From Mesodorylaimus sp. YZB2_4 (lineage: Eukaryota; Nematoda; Enoplea; Dorylaimida; Dorylaimidae): a stretch of 64,000 nucleotides of DNA. The translations under genes and the position numbers were made by a program. Positions 26,001-37,266 of this stretch are shown in pieces. The stretch covers positions 1 to 64,000 of the forward strand of contig JASANH010000705.1 of the NCBI GenBank assembly GCA_030248295.1, read 5' to 3'. The notes under the pieces were generated by a model. The model was not told the origin of the DNA. It saw nothing but the letters and a program-made list of their open reading frames with translations, and ran no database searches. Numbering within the stretch: the stretch's first letter is position 1; every line of letters starts with the position of its first letter.

Positions 26001-29000
26001 CCAAGAACCCGCATCCGAGCGTCAACCGGTGTCGAGCATGGTCCAGCTGCGATGCACGCCTCCTGATGGCGAGCCCAGGCCAGAGGTAAGCTTGGGACGT
26101 GTAAGCTGAACTGTCATATGAGTGCCCTTTTTAGGTCTACTGGCTGAAAGATGGCAAAGAAATCGAAGCCAGGGCTGACCCGAATGTGATTATTGCCCAT
26201 GACGGCTCGCTGATCATCGCAGCGGCCAGGGTGACCGACTCTGGCGTGTACACTTGTGGAGCGAGGAACGTTGCTAATCATCGTTTATCACAGCCTGCGA
26301 ATGTCACTATTTTTGGTAGGCAGGCTTGATTTTCTGGTGAAGATGGGTAAAACAGGGGCAGCATAGGGGTTCTTCTGGGGTCTTGGGCGCCATGCATAAA
26401 GGGAGATGACTTATTTGATCACGGTTATCAGCACAGAATACAGGGTGTCAATAAACGCGTACAGACACCCCTAAGCACATTCACGTCAGCTTGTGCTCCC
26501 AGCAGGAGTAAGCAGTCGTTTGAACGTGCCCATCTTTCAGTAAATGGACAGTGGTCAGACTGGAGCAGTTGGAACGGTGAATGCCCTGAAGATTGCGAAG
26601 AGCAATCGCGACTCTTGTTACCATATCCCAAATTACGTCGGCACAGAAAATGCAATCAACCATCACCGGCCAATGGTGGTCAATTGTGCGAAGGATCTAC
26701 CGAGCAAGAAATGGATTGCGAACTGCCTTGCCCCGTCAATGGACAATGGTCAGCGTGGACGGAATGGGGGCAATGTCAGCCCACTTCTTCCACATCCTCG
26801 ATCGAGTACGGCGAAGAAGAGGAGCAGAGTGGCCTCCCGCAACAGCAACAAGCCAAAAAGGCGGACAGTGCGCAATGTCGAAAGAAGAGGACGCGAGGGT
26901 GCGACAACCCTGCACCCAGGAACAAAGGACTCTCCTGCGTTGGCATGGCCGTCGAGTACAGGAATTGTACAATGACCGAACCATGCTTGGGGGCAGGTAT
27001 GTACTCATTAGAAGCGGGGGACCAGTTCATTCATGAGACGCAGATTGTTTTGATGTCAGTGCAGTCAGCGGATTAAGGATCTTTTGGAGGCCGCACATTA
27101 AATCGCATGGGTATTCTCTTAGGCTGGTGGGCAGCTAGTTGTGGGTTCGATCCCCCCCTAGCCCCTGACTTTTCGGAATGATATCCTAAAAAACTACTTC
27201 ACTAAAGCATCCTTCAAGACTCACGTATGGGATTAACAGTCTGCATTGTTCTGTGCATATCGCCCCCACACTCAATCGACGGATTCAAATCCCGCGCAGG
27301 GCTCAGATTTTTGACTGTGGGTTCGATCCCCCCCTAGCCCCTGACTTTTCGGAATGATATCCTAAAAAACTACTTCACTAAAGCATCCTTCAAGACTCAC
27401 GTATGGGATTAACAGTCTGCATTGTTCTATGCATATCGCCCCCACACTCAATCGACGGATTCAAATCCCGCGCAGGGCTCAGATTTTTGACTGTGTTTCA
27501 GATGCTAATTCTGAGCCTCTTTATAGCTGATGCCATTTCAGGCAATCGCCTGGCATCGACTAGTCACCAGAACAATGGCCTCAATGACCGAACCCCATCT
27601 ACTGCGTCAACCGAAATCAACCTGGCCATGTACACTGGCTTGGGTGCAGCGGCAGTGGTCTTCCTCCTTGTCTTCTGTCTCCTGTTCGCTCTGCTCATGC
27701 GTCGGCGCGCCTCGTGTCATCGATGCGGTATCAACGGCCACTACAAGGAATACGAGACGGTGGCGGTGGCCAGTGGGGGTCATAGGTGCACTGCAAATGG
27801 CAAAGCGTCCTCTACGATGATAGTCCAGAATGGGATAGGCGGTGCGAAGGTGGCCACGATCATAGCCAATGGCAAAGCGACAGCGAGGTCGGGCAGTGCC
27901 GGATGTGCACTGCCGCCTGACCTGACCAGAAATGCACCCTTACTCATATACGATTCGGCACATCCGCCTTCCAGTTTGAAATCGGATCAAAGTCGGCTGG
28001 GATTACTGACTGCTGGACAATGTAAGTGGGGTCGAGGAATTGCGGACTTGCCTAGGACACTGCGATAATGCTGTACATTGGGGATAGTTTTTATCTTTGA
28101 GAGAGTTTTGCACCTGATCAGAGAATAGCAGGGTCCGCTGACTTTGCCCATCTCTATTTCAGGGTCGGCTCAGCACAGCGATTCGAGTGGTGATCGTAGC
28201 CATTGCACGACCACGGACGACAACTACGCCACAGTGGACGACCCGTTCGTCATGGAACCCTGCCTACCATCCTACGGACCACCGAGTCAAAACCAAAGAA
28301 ACTCGATTCTCTCAGCGCTCATTCCGCCCAACGTACCAGCCACCTGGGCTCATATGGGTCCCGAAGGAGGGTGTCTCCAATTACCCGAGTATGGTGTCAG
28401 TCTGTTGGTGCCACCCGGAGCAGTAGCTCACGATCGTACAGCCGAGATCTTCTTGGCCGTTCTGCCCGAAGTGGTTCCCAAATTAACCAGTGCCTCGTCG
28501 CCCAGAGACCACAAGGCTGTTCTGAGTCCAGTTGTCTGGTGCGGGCCGCTCGAACTGCCTTTGCGCAAACCAGTCGTCTTGACTTTCGATCACTGCGCTC
28601 ACTTTTTGCCCTCGACATCGACAAACGGTGGGTGGCGTGTGGCCGTGTACGAAAATGATCAGGAGCAGGGACAGGTGAGTCGGCATGATTGGCCAAGCTG
28701 ACAGAGAGATGTCAAGTATCCTCAAACCCTGTTGTAACCAGCGCACCCAGGCGGCGAGAGATAGTCGAGACCGAAGTCTCTCGGCAAAGAACTTCGACTG
28801 GAGGTGGGCAAGTCTCGCGACTATACCTGCCCTAGAAAGATCCACCGAAGAGGTTGACGTCCCAGCCGGGGGAGCGTATCGATTACTCCCAACCGCCAGG
28901 GCTGCTGGTTACACTGTCATTCTGTTAGCCGCGCGGCTGTACATTACACGCTGTACACACGGGACTCTCTCTGCTGTGAGTTTACCGAAGTCAGTCATGA

Positions 29001-30501
29001 TACTGTGACAGATTTGATGGTTCAGGTTTTTACCGCTGCAGCATCAGAATGTCCGCAAAGAAAAGACAAGAGCAATTTGAAAGGCAGCTAACTCGAAGAT
29101 ACTCACAAAAATACGTCTTTTTGGACCGTGCATAGCCTTCCTATTTCAGGATCGTGAAATCCGTGAAATGACCCCGGCTCAGTTCAATTCTTCCGCCTGC
29201 GATAATTGGCATCCATCAGCCATCCTGGGACGAGAGACACTGAACACGACGGTGTACTGCCAACTGGACCCCGACTGCGTCCACTTGCTGACAGATACTC
29301 TCAGTCGATTCGTTCTGGTCGGCGAGTTCGACTTGCCCAATCCGAACTCGGCTCAACCAACGTTCAGTGTCAGCAAGCGGTGTCGTCTCCTAGCCTTTGT
29401 CTCGCCACTCGACTGCAGTGTCAGGATCTACTGCGTAGACGATACGAAGACGGCAGTACGTCGAGCCTTGAACGCGGAGAAGGAATCTGGTGCTGGTGGT
29501 CGATTGGCTTGCGAGCCACAACTCTTCCAACTACAACCCGGAGCGGACCTGTGTCTGTGTATGGAAGAAGTGACGCCGGCCTGGAGGAGAAGGAATGGTG
29601 CCAATTATCAGGAAGTCCCCGCTGCCCATTTATGGCCCACCTATTCCGGTGTGTCCGGATCGGCCTTGGCCCCACTTCACTGCAGTTTCGCCTTGGAGAC
29701 GACAGCACCGAATGAACGCAGTTTGGAACGCGGTGGGGCTCCTTCGCGATGGACTACGGCATCAGATATGGGCGATCAGAGGCAAGGACAGCAGCTGTGG
29801 ATTCAAGCCAGGGTCATCGTCTATCAGAAAGGGGATTCCAGCGGATCGAGATGTGTCTTATCCATTGACACAACAGCGGACTGGCCCACATATGTGTACG
29901 GACTGGAGAGACGTATGCTGGCCCTGAAGTAAGCCATGTTTTTGTCAGTTTTGAAAAATAGTGTGAACTTGTGTGTATTTTTAGGCTTTCACCAGAATTG
30001 AGACACCAAATGAGTCATCTCTTGGATCAGCCAACGGAGCGCGAAAATGATTGGAGAATGCTGGCGCGTCAGTTGGCTATCGACCACTACTTGCCCTACT
30101 TTGCCGCCAGGCCTTCGCCGACTGAATTGGTAAGGATATGTACTTGGTTATACAAATACCAAAAATTGCTTTATCTTCGTCCAGTTAGTTCCAACACAAA
30201 AAGTGTTTGAGCTGGTTCAGAGAGGTGCCTGCCAGAGCTTACTGCACTGGGTGTACTGATCAGTGATCAGTCCTTGCTATAAGGGCCTTTTTGCTCGAAT
30301 CGCTCGAAACAAACCCACTGTTCCTTAATCAATGACTTCTGACTTCTCACATACATAGTTCATCCATAATTTCAGATCCTTCTCCTGTGGGAGACACGCG
30401 AACGAGGTCCTCGGGCGGCAGTACAATTAATGCAACTGTTCTACGCTATGCAACGTCCCGATGCGGCCGAACTGGTGGCTTTGTATTTGGAAGAAGTGTG
30501 A
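20041..30501 (+). CDS. unc-5: UNC-5 family netrin receptor (lacking its first exon or exons)
   Basis: Ten exons: 20041-20300, 22414-22645, 25982-26085, 26135-26315, 26541-26996, 27542-28021, 28163-28674, 29150-29928, 29985-30129, 30376-30501. All have GT-AG borders and all phases match, giving 1,090 codons plus a TGA. Domain order is that of UNC-5: Ig domain (QAPEDSYIVRNRPAKLTCRA... FKCDGEW), second Ig (VQLRCTPPDGEPRPE, then DSGVYTCGARN), two thrombospondin type 1 repeats (WSDWSSWNGECPEDC; WSAWTEWGQC), a transmembrane helix (GLGAAAVVFLLVFCLLFALL), ZU5 (GGCLQLPEYGVSLLVPPGAV), UPA (RLLAFVSPLDCSVRIYCVDD) and a C-terminal death domain (NDWRMLARQLAIDHYLPYFA). Role in the family: repulsive axon and cell guidance by netrin/UNC-6, and dependence-receptor signalling. 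The second TSP1 repeat has a long Glu/Gln-rich insert. The signal peptide exon was not found and lies upstream. The gene is intact where visible. Confidence 0.95.
27141..27492 (+). repeat. Two near-identical 176-bp tandem copies in a UNC-5 intron
   Basis: The sequence starting GTGGGTTCGATCCCCCCC at 27141 is repeated from 27317 with almost no change (one visible substitution in GTTCTGTGC/GTTCTATGC). Each unit contains GGTTCGATCC and GGATTCAAATCCCGC, both resembling tRNA T-arms (box B). The pair lies in the intron between the TSP1 exon and the transmembrane exon. It is probably a recently duplicated tRNA-derived repeat. Confidence 0.85.
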
Positions 30502-31669
30502 TCTAGGCTTTCCGCTAATGCTGTAGTTTCGCATGAAGAAACGACAATGAGACCATCCGAACTTATTTATGTGCAATAAGGTCCTGATTCCTTCGGTGCA
30601 TAATCAGCGATCATTAGCGCAATCTTGCGATACAGATCGCTCGCAGATCGTCGAAGTTTGGGTCCGAGTAGCCACAAGAATGCTTATTGTAAGCGTAGAC
30701 TTTTGATTTGAATGTATAGCGCTTTGGGAGTTTTGTATATTTGTCTTGTCGGTGCTATGTTCTGATGCATTGCATCAGATGAGTTTTTGAAAATGCATGC
30801 TTTTATGCAACATAATTATTTGGGCTTTACGATGTTTTGAAGACTGATGGGAGAACGTGACTGGGTCTTGTGGTGACATCCTTTCTACTAATGCTGTAGG
30901 AATTACCTGCTGTATACACCAAACACACGGCAACCACTGACGGCAAAACGTCTGAGCACTTTTCCGATGTGTTTAGGGATAGAGATCCACGCGACTACGC
31001 GTCCACCTGCAACTTCTTGCGACCGCAACGAAATCAAGGTTTGTAGTCGCTTGCGTCGACTCGTATATACACTGTAGCATAGCTTCATATGCGTCTGCTT
31101 CAAGTACGGTATCGTAAACTAGGGTGAATTTGCCATGCAAGGAGAGCACTAGCTGGGCTTCTCACCATGCTTGGTGATACTTTGGTACTGTACCGAGCAG
31201 TGACATGACTCATCAGATAAAGCCGGCAATCACAATAACGGACGCCTCAGATTTCAAAATGCTCACAAACATATCTCAGATGCCTGAGATCAGACACAAG
31301 CGCAAAAACCTGTGAGACTGCCTTCAGTGCCCATACTGTACCATTGATTAAACAAAATACTTGCTTTCAAATCGCGTTTTCGTTTTTTCCAAGGCAGTTG
31401 AGCTAGCTTCGTGGAACTCCCTCTGCTGATCGTGCGCGCGTTGCATGATGGTGGTCAAGACAATCACGACGGTTTCTTGTTGCTTCTGACAAGTTTTCCA
31501 CTCGAATCGACGATCAATATTTCGCAGACGTTTTCTTTATCGTACTCGAGTGGGACGATAGTTCCATTCGCCTTGTATTCAGGTATTTTCTCCTCGAGAA
31601 CGCTCCACATTTCCAGACCGTCACCAGCGCCAAGTTTTCTTTTATCTATTGATCATGCCAAGTATACAC
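30502..31669. other. 3' flank of UNC-5, no gene recognised
   Basis: No supportable coding sequence. It likely contains the UNC-5 3' UTR. No unambiguous AATAAA was picked out close to the stop; CAATAA occurs at about 30,575. Confidence 0.4.
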
Positions 31670-32300
31670 CTATCGATTCGGTGGCGCAACGGTTGCCGCT
31701 GCCAAAAAAGCTTCGTCGCCGGCGTGATGCAGCTCTATTTCGGTCTTGAAGCAATTGATAGCAGACGGAATTGTGTGTCCTTCATTGAACAATCGAATAA
31801 ATGCTTCTCGCACGCTTTCGGATGGCCGTAAAAGTGATAATGCATGAGCGTTTCGAAGTGGATGACAGTGGACTGCATTCAGTTCAGCCACACCACAAAG
31901 GCCTTCCTGAACCAGCAATCCCTTCTTCATGAAATAGTGTGAGATAAAACGCATGAAAAGGCCTACAATTTGGAGGGCGAGGTGTTTCTATTTCTTACCT
32001 TGATATACGAGTCCGTTTGCTTAGTTTTCTTCGAAGAGATTTTTACCTTCCAAATCATGGACGCCTTGCAACTTTGGGCAAGCAATCAACGCTATTGTTT
32101 TTCTTACATATTTAGATATCGCGAAAGAGCGCGGGACTCCACGAGCGTCAGCCGGCAGCAAGCGACCAGGCACCTTGATTTCGTTGCGGCTACAAGACGT
32201 CGCAGACGGCCCCAACGTCTTGCGTAGAGCTTGCTTTTGGGACTAAAATTGCAATCATTGCTTATGTCAAGTTCGACTTTTATGGGTGGCAAGATTCCCT
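31670..32300 (-). pseudogene. Decayed transposon-type ORF fragments
   Basis: A minus-strand frame (31954-31670) reads HCHPLRNAHALSLLRPSESV, then REAFIRLFNEGHTIPSAINC. It resembles the N-terminal segment preceding the DDE domain in invertebrate Mutator-like or SWIM-finger transposon proteins. Neighbouring minus frames to 32300 have Arg/Cys-rich pieces in other frames. The frame is interrupted by stops and no DDE core is seen. The family assignment is tentative and rests on motif resemblance only. Confidence 0.35.
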
Positions 32301-32426
32301 TGTGAGCTGTAGAAGTCTAAATATAAAAGTGTGGTATCTGACCGAAGAAAATGGGGAGATTTTGCTCGCCAAGCGTTCAATCTAGATTCGAAACTTTTCT
32401 GCCAGAAAAACTGAATCATTTACTTA

Positions 32427-32640
32427 AAGGGCGAGTATATCGATCAGTAGTCGCGTGGTCGCGCACTTTCCCGCTAAGTGGTCGCATGGCCGCGCCCATA
32501 CCCTTTGAGGTGACGCCAGGTGTCGGCCAATCAGACGCCAGGGAACAAGTCGCCCACCCCTGACTGGTCTTCTGGTCATTGAGGAGAAGACGGGAAAAAT
32601 AGTCGCAGCTCCTGCCCTATACCCGCGCTTTAAACTTGAT
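32427..32640 (+). repeat. Dispersed repeat family D, copy 2
   Basis: Second copy of the repeat at 16,630-16,850, same orientation, with the same ordered blocks (GGGCGAGTATAT, GACGCCAGGTGT, GACTGGTCTTCTGGTCATTG, GAGAAGACGGGAA). Identity is moderate, so these are old copies. Confidence 0.6.
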
Positions 32641-33173
32641 TTCCATTCAGTTTAATTGAATTAACTGAATCTTTCAAGATCCACTTAATTATAACTGAAA
32701 CTGAAACTGAATCTTTTCTCCAAAACTGTACCAACGCTATACAAAGGGCTGGTAGAATGTAAAAGCTAAGCAAGTTTTCCAAAATTGTATCGATGAAAAT
32801 TATTTTTTACACCGATCGCTGGTGCTAGCATAAAACGCAATGGCAATGGCGGCCCAGGCCCAGTTCCTGAGTCATTTTTGCGCACTTATCACACATCAAA
32901 CTGATAACTTTTCTTCTGTTTTCTCTCCACAGTGGGTGTCAATAAGTGGGTTTCCTAAAACATGCAATCACCGCATAAGACAGGAAAAATCACAGAAAAA
33001 TCTCTACCTCTGTGCGGGTAAATTGATTATTTCCACCTTCGTGATGTAGCGCTCTGACTCCAGAATGCGTGCAAAAGCCCCAACTGCTGCAGACGAACGA
33101 AGTCGATAAAATGCAGCAGATCACTGAAATATGCACGACTTAGATAGACGTTAGCGTGCTCAGAAAGGCTTAC

Positions 33174-33624
33174 TGTGAGTCAATAGTGCAATAACATGAG
33201 CCCAGTAAATTCCAAATAGCGGGGCCCACTCTGGGATCCATATGTTAGTGGATAATGCTGAATCAAGAGCTACTAAGGAAATATCGATCACAGCGCATAT
33301 GATGCACGTGGCAAAGTGGGCCATGATGATACATATCTGATTCTCACCACAGAGTCCCCAGGCCCCGATGCCTAATCCAGCACTCAAAACGCCAAACGCT
33401 GAGACTAGACTAAACGATGTCAAGACCATGATAAATGAATGAAAGAACCAGATATCGTGCACGACGATGACTACGTGCAAAATAGATATCAGGAGAATTA
33501 AGATCAATTCTGCAATCGCCAATCCCACCAGCACTTTAGTCCATAAAAACTGCGTTCTTGTTGCTCCCATTCCAAGATATGCTCCTTCCTTTTGCTCCGT
33601 TTGCCTAGAGCTCGATGGCTTCAT
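33174..33624 (-). CDS. Four-helix membrane protein, exon 1 (paralogue of the 35.3-35.8 kb exon)
   Basis: A minus-strand ATG at 33624 opens a 150-codon exon ending at an ACA|GTAAGC donor after 33174. After a short polar N-terminus (MKPSSSRQTEQ) come four hydrophobic segments: LVGLAIAELILILLISILHVVI, then FIMVLTSFSLVSAFGVLSAGLG, then IIMAHFATCIICAVIDISLVAL, then APLFGIYWAHVIALL. The layout suggests a tetraspan/MARVEL-like or CD20-like protein, but no diagnostic motif was recognised. At least one further exon should lie below 33,173; none was identified. It aligns with the next exon upstream (LAIAELILILLIS with LAWAELLLSIMAV), so the two are tandem paralogues. Confidence 0.6.
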
Positions 33625-34615
33625 GATCTCAAGCAGATGCGTGTGACAGGAAAGCAGAGATCAGACGACTGGCTCATCAAGCTGCTAAGGAGTAACAAAA
33701 ATAGCTGCTCGTCTAAATCAGGTTGCTAAGCAGCCGTTATTGATGTGAGGTTTCGAAGAGGTCTAGTGAGCACTGATTCGTCCTGTTGTGAAAGCTGCTG
33801 CTAGTCGATCAGCGCTAGATCTGCGTAGATGGTCTGGAGTCTGTTTTTTTATGACAATGGTATTTACTGCTGAGTCATTTAACAGGAGTTTGTGCTAAGA
33901 ATAGTTGGTCAGCCAAAATGATGCACCCTTTGCAGACTTCTACAATCTATTACAGCTTGCGAGGACTCCCGAGCATAACGGTATTATGTGACCTTTTTTC
34001 ATATTCAGTCTTTTCATGCGTAAAAGTCATTTGTGCGTCAGAGTAACCGTCAGTGAGAGTCATCGCATAAAGGTGTTATGTGCTGCAAGGCGAAAATCGT
34101 CCCTAGCAGCAAGTTAACTTTAGATCAATTTTTCTCGAAAATAGGTTTTTGAACATAACATCTTTACGCTCGGAGGTCCTTATGTGTTCAATCGTTGCAC
34201 AAAAGACTTAAAAAGTATGTACCATATTCCATTGCAGTCTAGAGCAGATAGTAACGGGTTAAAGGGCTATAAATATAAACAGTCACATTCACTAAAGCAT
34301 CAACTATCACGTAGCCTGTCATTGTGGATCAAAATTTCGGACTTATTCTAGGCTTGGCATGCCACAGTTAGAAATCAGCCAGGTATCCTGGATCTCAAAT
34401 GACGTGTTGGTTTCTTTCTGAAGTAAGAGGCAAGTTAATATAACGAAGCATAGTCGTAGGTGTGTGCTCATGCAGAAGCTGACTCGTGAGCTCAGGTTAC
34501 TTAAGTTTGTGATTCTCCTGCACCAGTGCATAAAGGGCAGATCTCTGTCACCGCCTTCTTTGAGCCAGAACCATGAACTCAGCCTGGGTGGACCCACTGA
34601 CCCTTATATTTTTGT

Positions 34616-35224
34616 TTGCTCAGCTCATTTCTGTTAGTGCTGTGCTCCTTTTCTCAGTCCTCTCCATGTGATGGGAAATCTTACCAGCAGGTAGACGGGG
34701 TTGCCATGGGCAATCCTTTGGGCCCCGTTTTTGCCAATATCTTTCCAGCCCATCATGAAATGTCATGGCTTCAAAACTGCCCAAAGGGCTACGCCCCTGT
34801 GGTCTATCGCAGATATGTGGATGACACTTTCCTCCTTTTCAATACTCAACAGGCGGATGACACAACCACTCCCTTTGATGCTGCAGCCAACAAGTTTGCT
34901 GCCTATCTAAACAAACAGCACAAGAACATGCGCTTCACTGTGGAGCTGGAATCTGATGCCTCTATTTCATTTTTGGGGGTCTCCATATTGCAATCAGACC
35001 AGGACTTTAGCACCTCAACTTTTCGAAAACCAACTTTCACGGGCCTGTACACCCAGTTTGAAAGTTGCATGCCAATCAGATACAAGAGAGGTCTGTTGCA
35101 GATTCTTTTCTGCCGTGCTTATCAGCTATGCTCCGACCATAACCTCCTGCATAACGAGTACAACAAGATCAAGGATATCATGGCCAAGAATGGATATCCA
35201 CGAAAATTAAAATATAATAAATAA
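34616..35224 (+). mobile_element. Truncated Penelope-like element reverse transcriptase
   Basis: An uninterrupted frame of about 200 codons carries RT core motifs: GVAMGNPLGPVFANIF (motif 4/B region) and YRRYVDDTFLLF (the YxDD catalytic motif, here YVDD). These are followed by ESDASISFLGVSI and STFRKPTFTGLY, which fit the conserved downstream RT region of Penelope-like elements. The N-terminal half of the RT and the GIY-YIG endonuclease are missing, so this is a fragment. The lack of stops suggests a fairly recent insertion. It lies between the two tetraspan-like exons on the opposite strand, perhaps within an intron of the second. Confidence 0.75.
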
Positions 35225-35301
35225 TGTCTTATTTGAGTAATTTATTGGTCTTCCTGTTCCTTTGGAAATGTCGCTATAAAGACGTCTCAATTTCTACTTA
35301 C

Positions 35302-35800
35302 ATGTTTGATATTTGGGATTGTGAACGCAAGATGAGGCGATGCCGAAGGCGCTAGTAATGAAACCTACGGCTCCACTGGAGAAGTGACATGCTATGATCA
35401 TCGAGAGAGACGAACGAGTGTGCCGGCTAACATCTAAGCTTCTGCCCGCTACGAAATCGAATAGCGGACTAGAGGCATAAAAACTATGCACATAATAGGC
35501 CGTACTGTAAAACACAACCGCCATAATCGAAAGCAAAAGTTCAGCCCATGCAAGGTACCCTAGATTTCGGTGTATTTCAGATCGAACTCCTTCCAAATGT
35601 TTGAGCCCTCGGCGGAGTTGCTTTGAAGCGAAAATACAGATGGAAAGGTGGGAAAAGAAGCAGAAAGGTGAATGATGACACATAAAAAGCAGAAAAAGCG
35701 ATGAGCTAGCACCCTTATTTAATAATCCATGTTTTTCCAATAAAAAATCTGCCTCCAGGTGTCTTCGCCTTCTGAAGACTAGATGTAGAGGCGTCCACAT
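35302..35800 (-). CDS. Four-helix membrane protein, exon (tandem paralogue)
   Basis: The minus-strand open frame from an ATG at 35800 ends at a strong CAT|GTAAGT donor after 35302. Hydrophobic segments are GASSSLFLLFMCHHSPFCFF, then LGYLAWAELLLSIMAVVFY and IIACHFSSGAVGFITSAFGI. The C-terminal half aligns with the exon at 33.2-33.6 kb (AELLLSIMAVVFY; FITSAFGIASS against VLSAGLGIGAWG). The true start may be internal. Function is unknown. Downstream exon(s) beyond 35,301 were not identified, and the Penelope-like fragment lies in that direction. Confidence 0.5.
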
Positions 35801-37266
35801 TTGTCACAACAGCATTCTAGCTGCAGAGACGTCACGCGCACATTCATCAGAAGCACGCTCACGATTCGTTCCCTTGACTTGAGGAGCTCCTTGACATTTA
35901 ATCAGCTTGGCCTTGGCTTTGGGCAGTGGCTTTAATCAGCCACTTATTGCGGTCAATACAGAGAAAGAGAAAGGATAAAAATCATGAAAAAAATCAAATT
36001 CAATAAACATCTACTAGAAGCTATATTGTAAAAACATATCTCATGCGGATGGTAATCTGCTCGATGAGTACCTGCTTCCAATACATGCTGCAGCCGCGTA
36101 CTGTACGTACGACAGCTGGATGGGCGCACACGTTGGATATACTGCTTTCTTCTACTCCTTGTGGGAATCTACTGCGCTAGTTATATTGACAGAAAGTTTT
36201 TGTTGATAATTTGGTTCATGACTTTGTTGAGAGTTGTTCTTCTTTGCATCAAAAACATTTTGAGCGCGCACAGGCCGCGAAGCGACGGACTTTACGGACG
36301 TCCTCGTACGTCGATGCGAATACAGACTGGGACAAACAGTACCGCTGCGTGAACACATTTTTTATCTGAAATCATGTAGTAAAAACCGGGCCACTCCCAC
36401 TAAAATACAGAAAATACAAAAAAAAACTGAAAAGGAACATGAAAAAGTGGGTGGGAAAGGACAAAAATGAAATTGATTGATGGCTGAAGGCCCTGGCGTT
36501 TCCCCGGTTTACTGAATACGCACCATGCGTTTTCATTTCACTTCTTTATCTTCGCCTCCGCAATTTTGGCAGTCGACTGGCCCATCGCAGCGTTGCGAGC
36601 TTGGACTCGACGGAGAGTGGCCGCGATGCTGCCAGCAGCATTGGCCGAAGTGGTCGGTGGGCGTCGAGTAGCTGCTGTTGCGCCAGCGCGCATAGTCCCA
36701 GCTTGGCGTATCGGCAATGTGGTTAGATTCGATTCCCCCAATTTGGTTCGATTCGATTCGATCCCCTTTTTTTTTAGCCATGTGTAAACCCTACCGGCCA
36801 GGCCATGGCGAATGGGGGAGAGAGTAAACAATACGCAAGCAAGTGATCAGAGAATAATCAATCAACCGAGACTTGCCTACCTCCAGTCGGAGTTTTTGTC
36901 CCGCCGACTTTAGTCGGCCACACTCTCTCCCACGCCTCTCTGCACGGCTTGCACATGAAGGACATCCTGCTGTATTGTTGCTGTGTCTTTTTTCTTCATC
37001 CCATCCAACCGTCGCTTCACTTCGTTAACCGTAGAGGCAATGGGATGTTAGACTACAATATAACCCAAGGACGCACTAAAAATGAGAATGGTGTTTGTCT
37101 GATAGGCATTTAGACGAAAGTTGCTGAGGCTGGGGTTAGAAAGTGGGGTAATCTACCTCCCAGTGGACAGGGCTTAAAGTAAGAATCCATGGCCCCTGGT
37201 CCCTCCAAGAAAACAGTGATGTCTCAACTGTAAGCTTTTAACTTATGAGTAAAATGTGGAACTTAC
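35801..37266. other. No gene recognised
   Basis: Short frames only. A minus frame at 36,831-36,538 ends in an Ala/Arg-rich stretch (AGSIAATLRRVQARNAAMGQ) and could be a terminal exon of something unidentified. No domain is recognised. Confidence 0.4.

Noticed and set aside
27141-27492. CRISPR-like or satellite array
   Set aside because: Only two copies, no spacers, and an animal intron context.
28397-28845. Long minus-strand frames opposite the UNC-5 ZU5 exon
   Set aside because: They are shadows of the well-supported plus-strand exon, a product of its codon bias.
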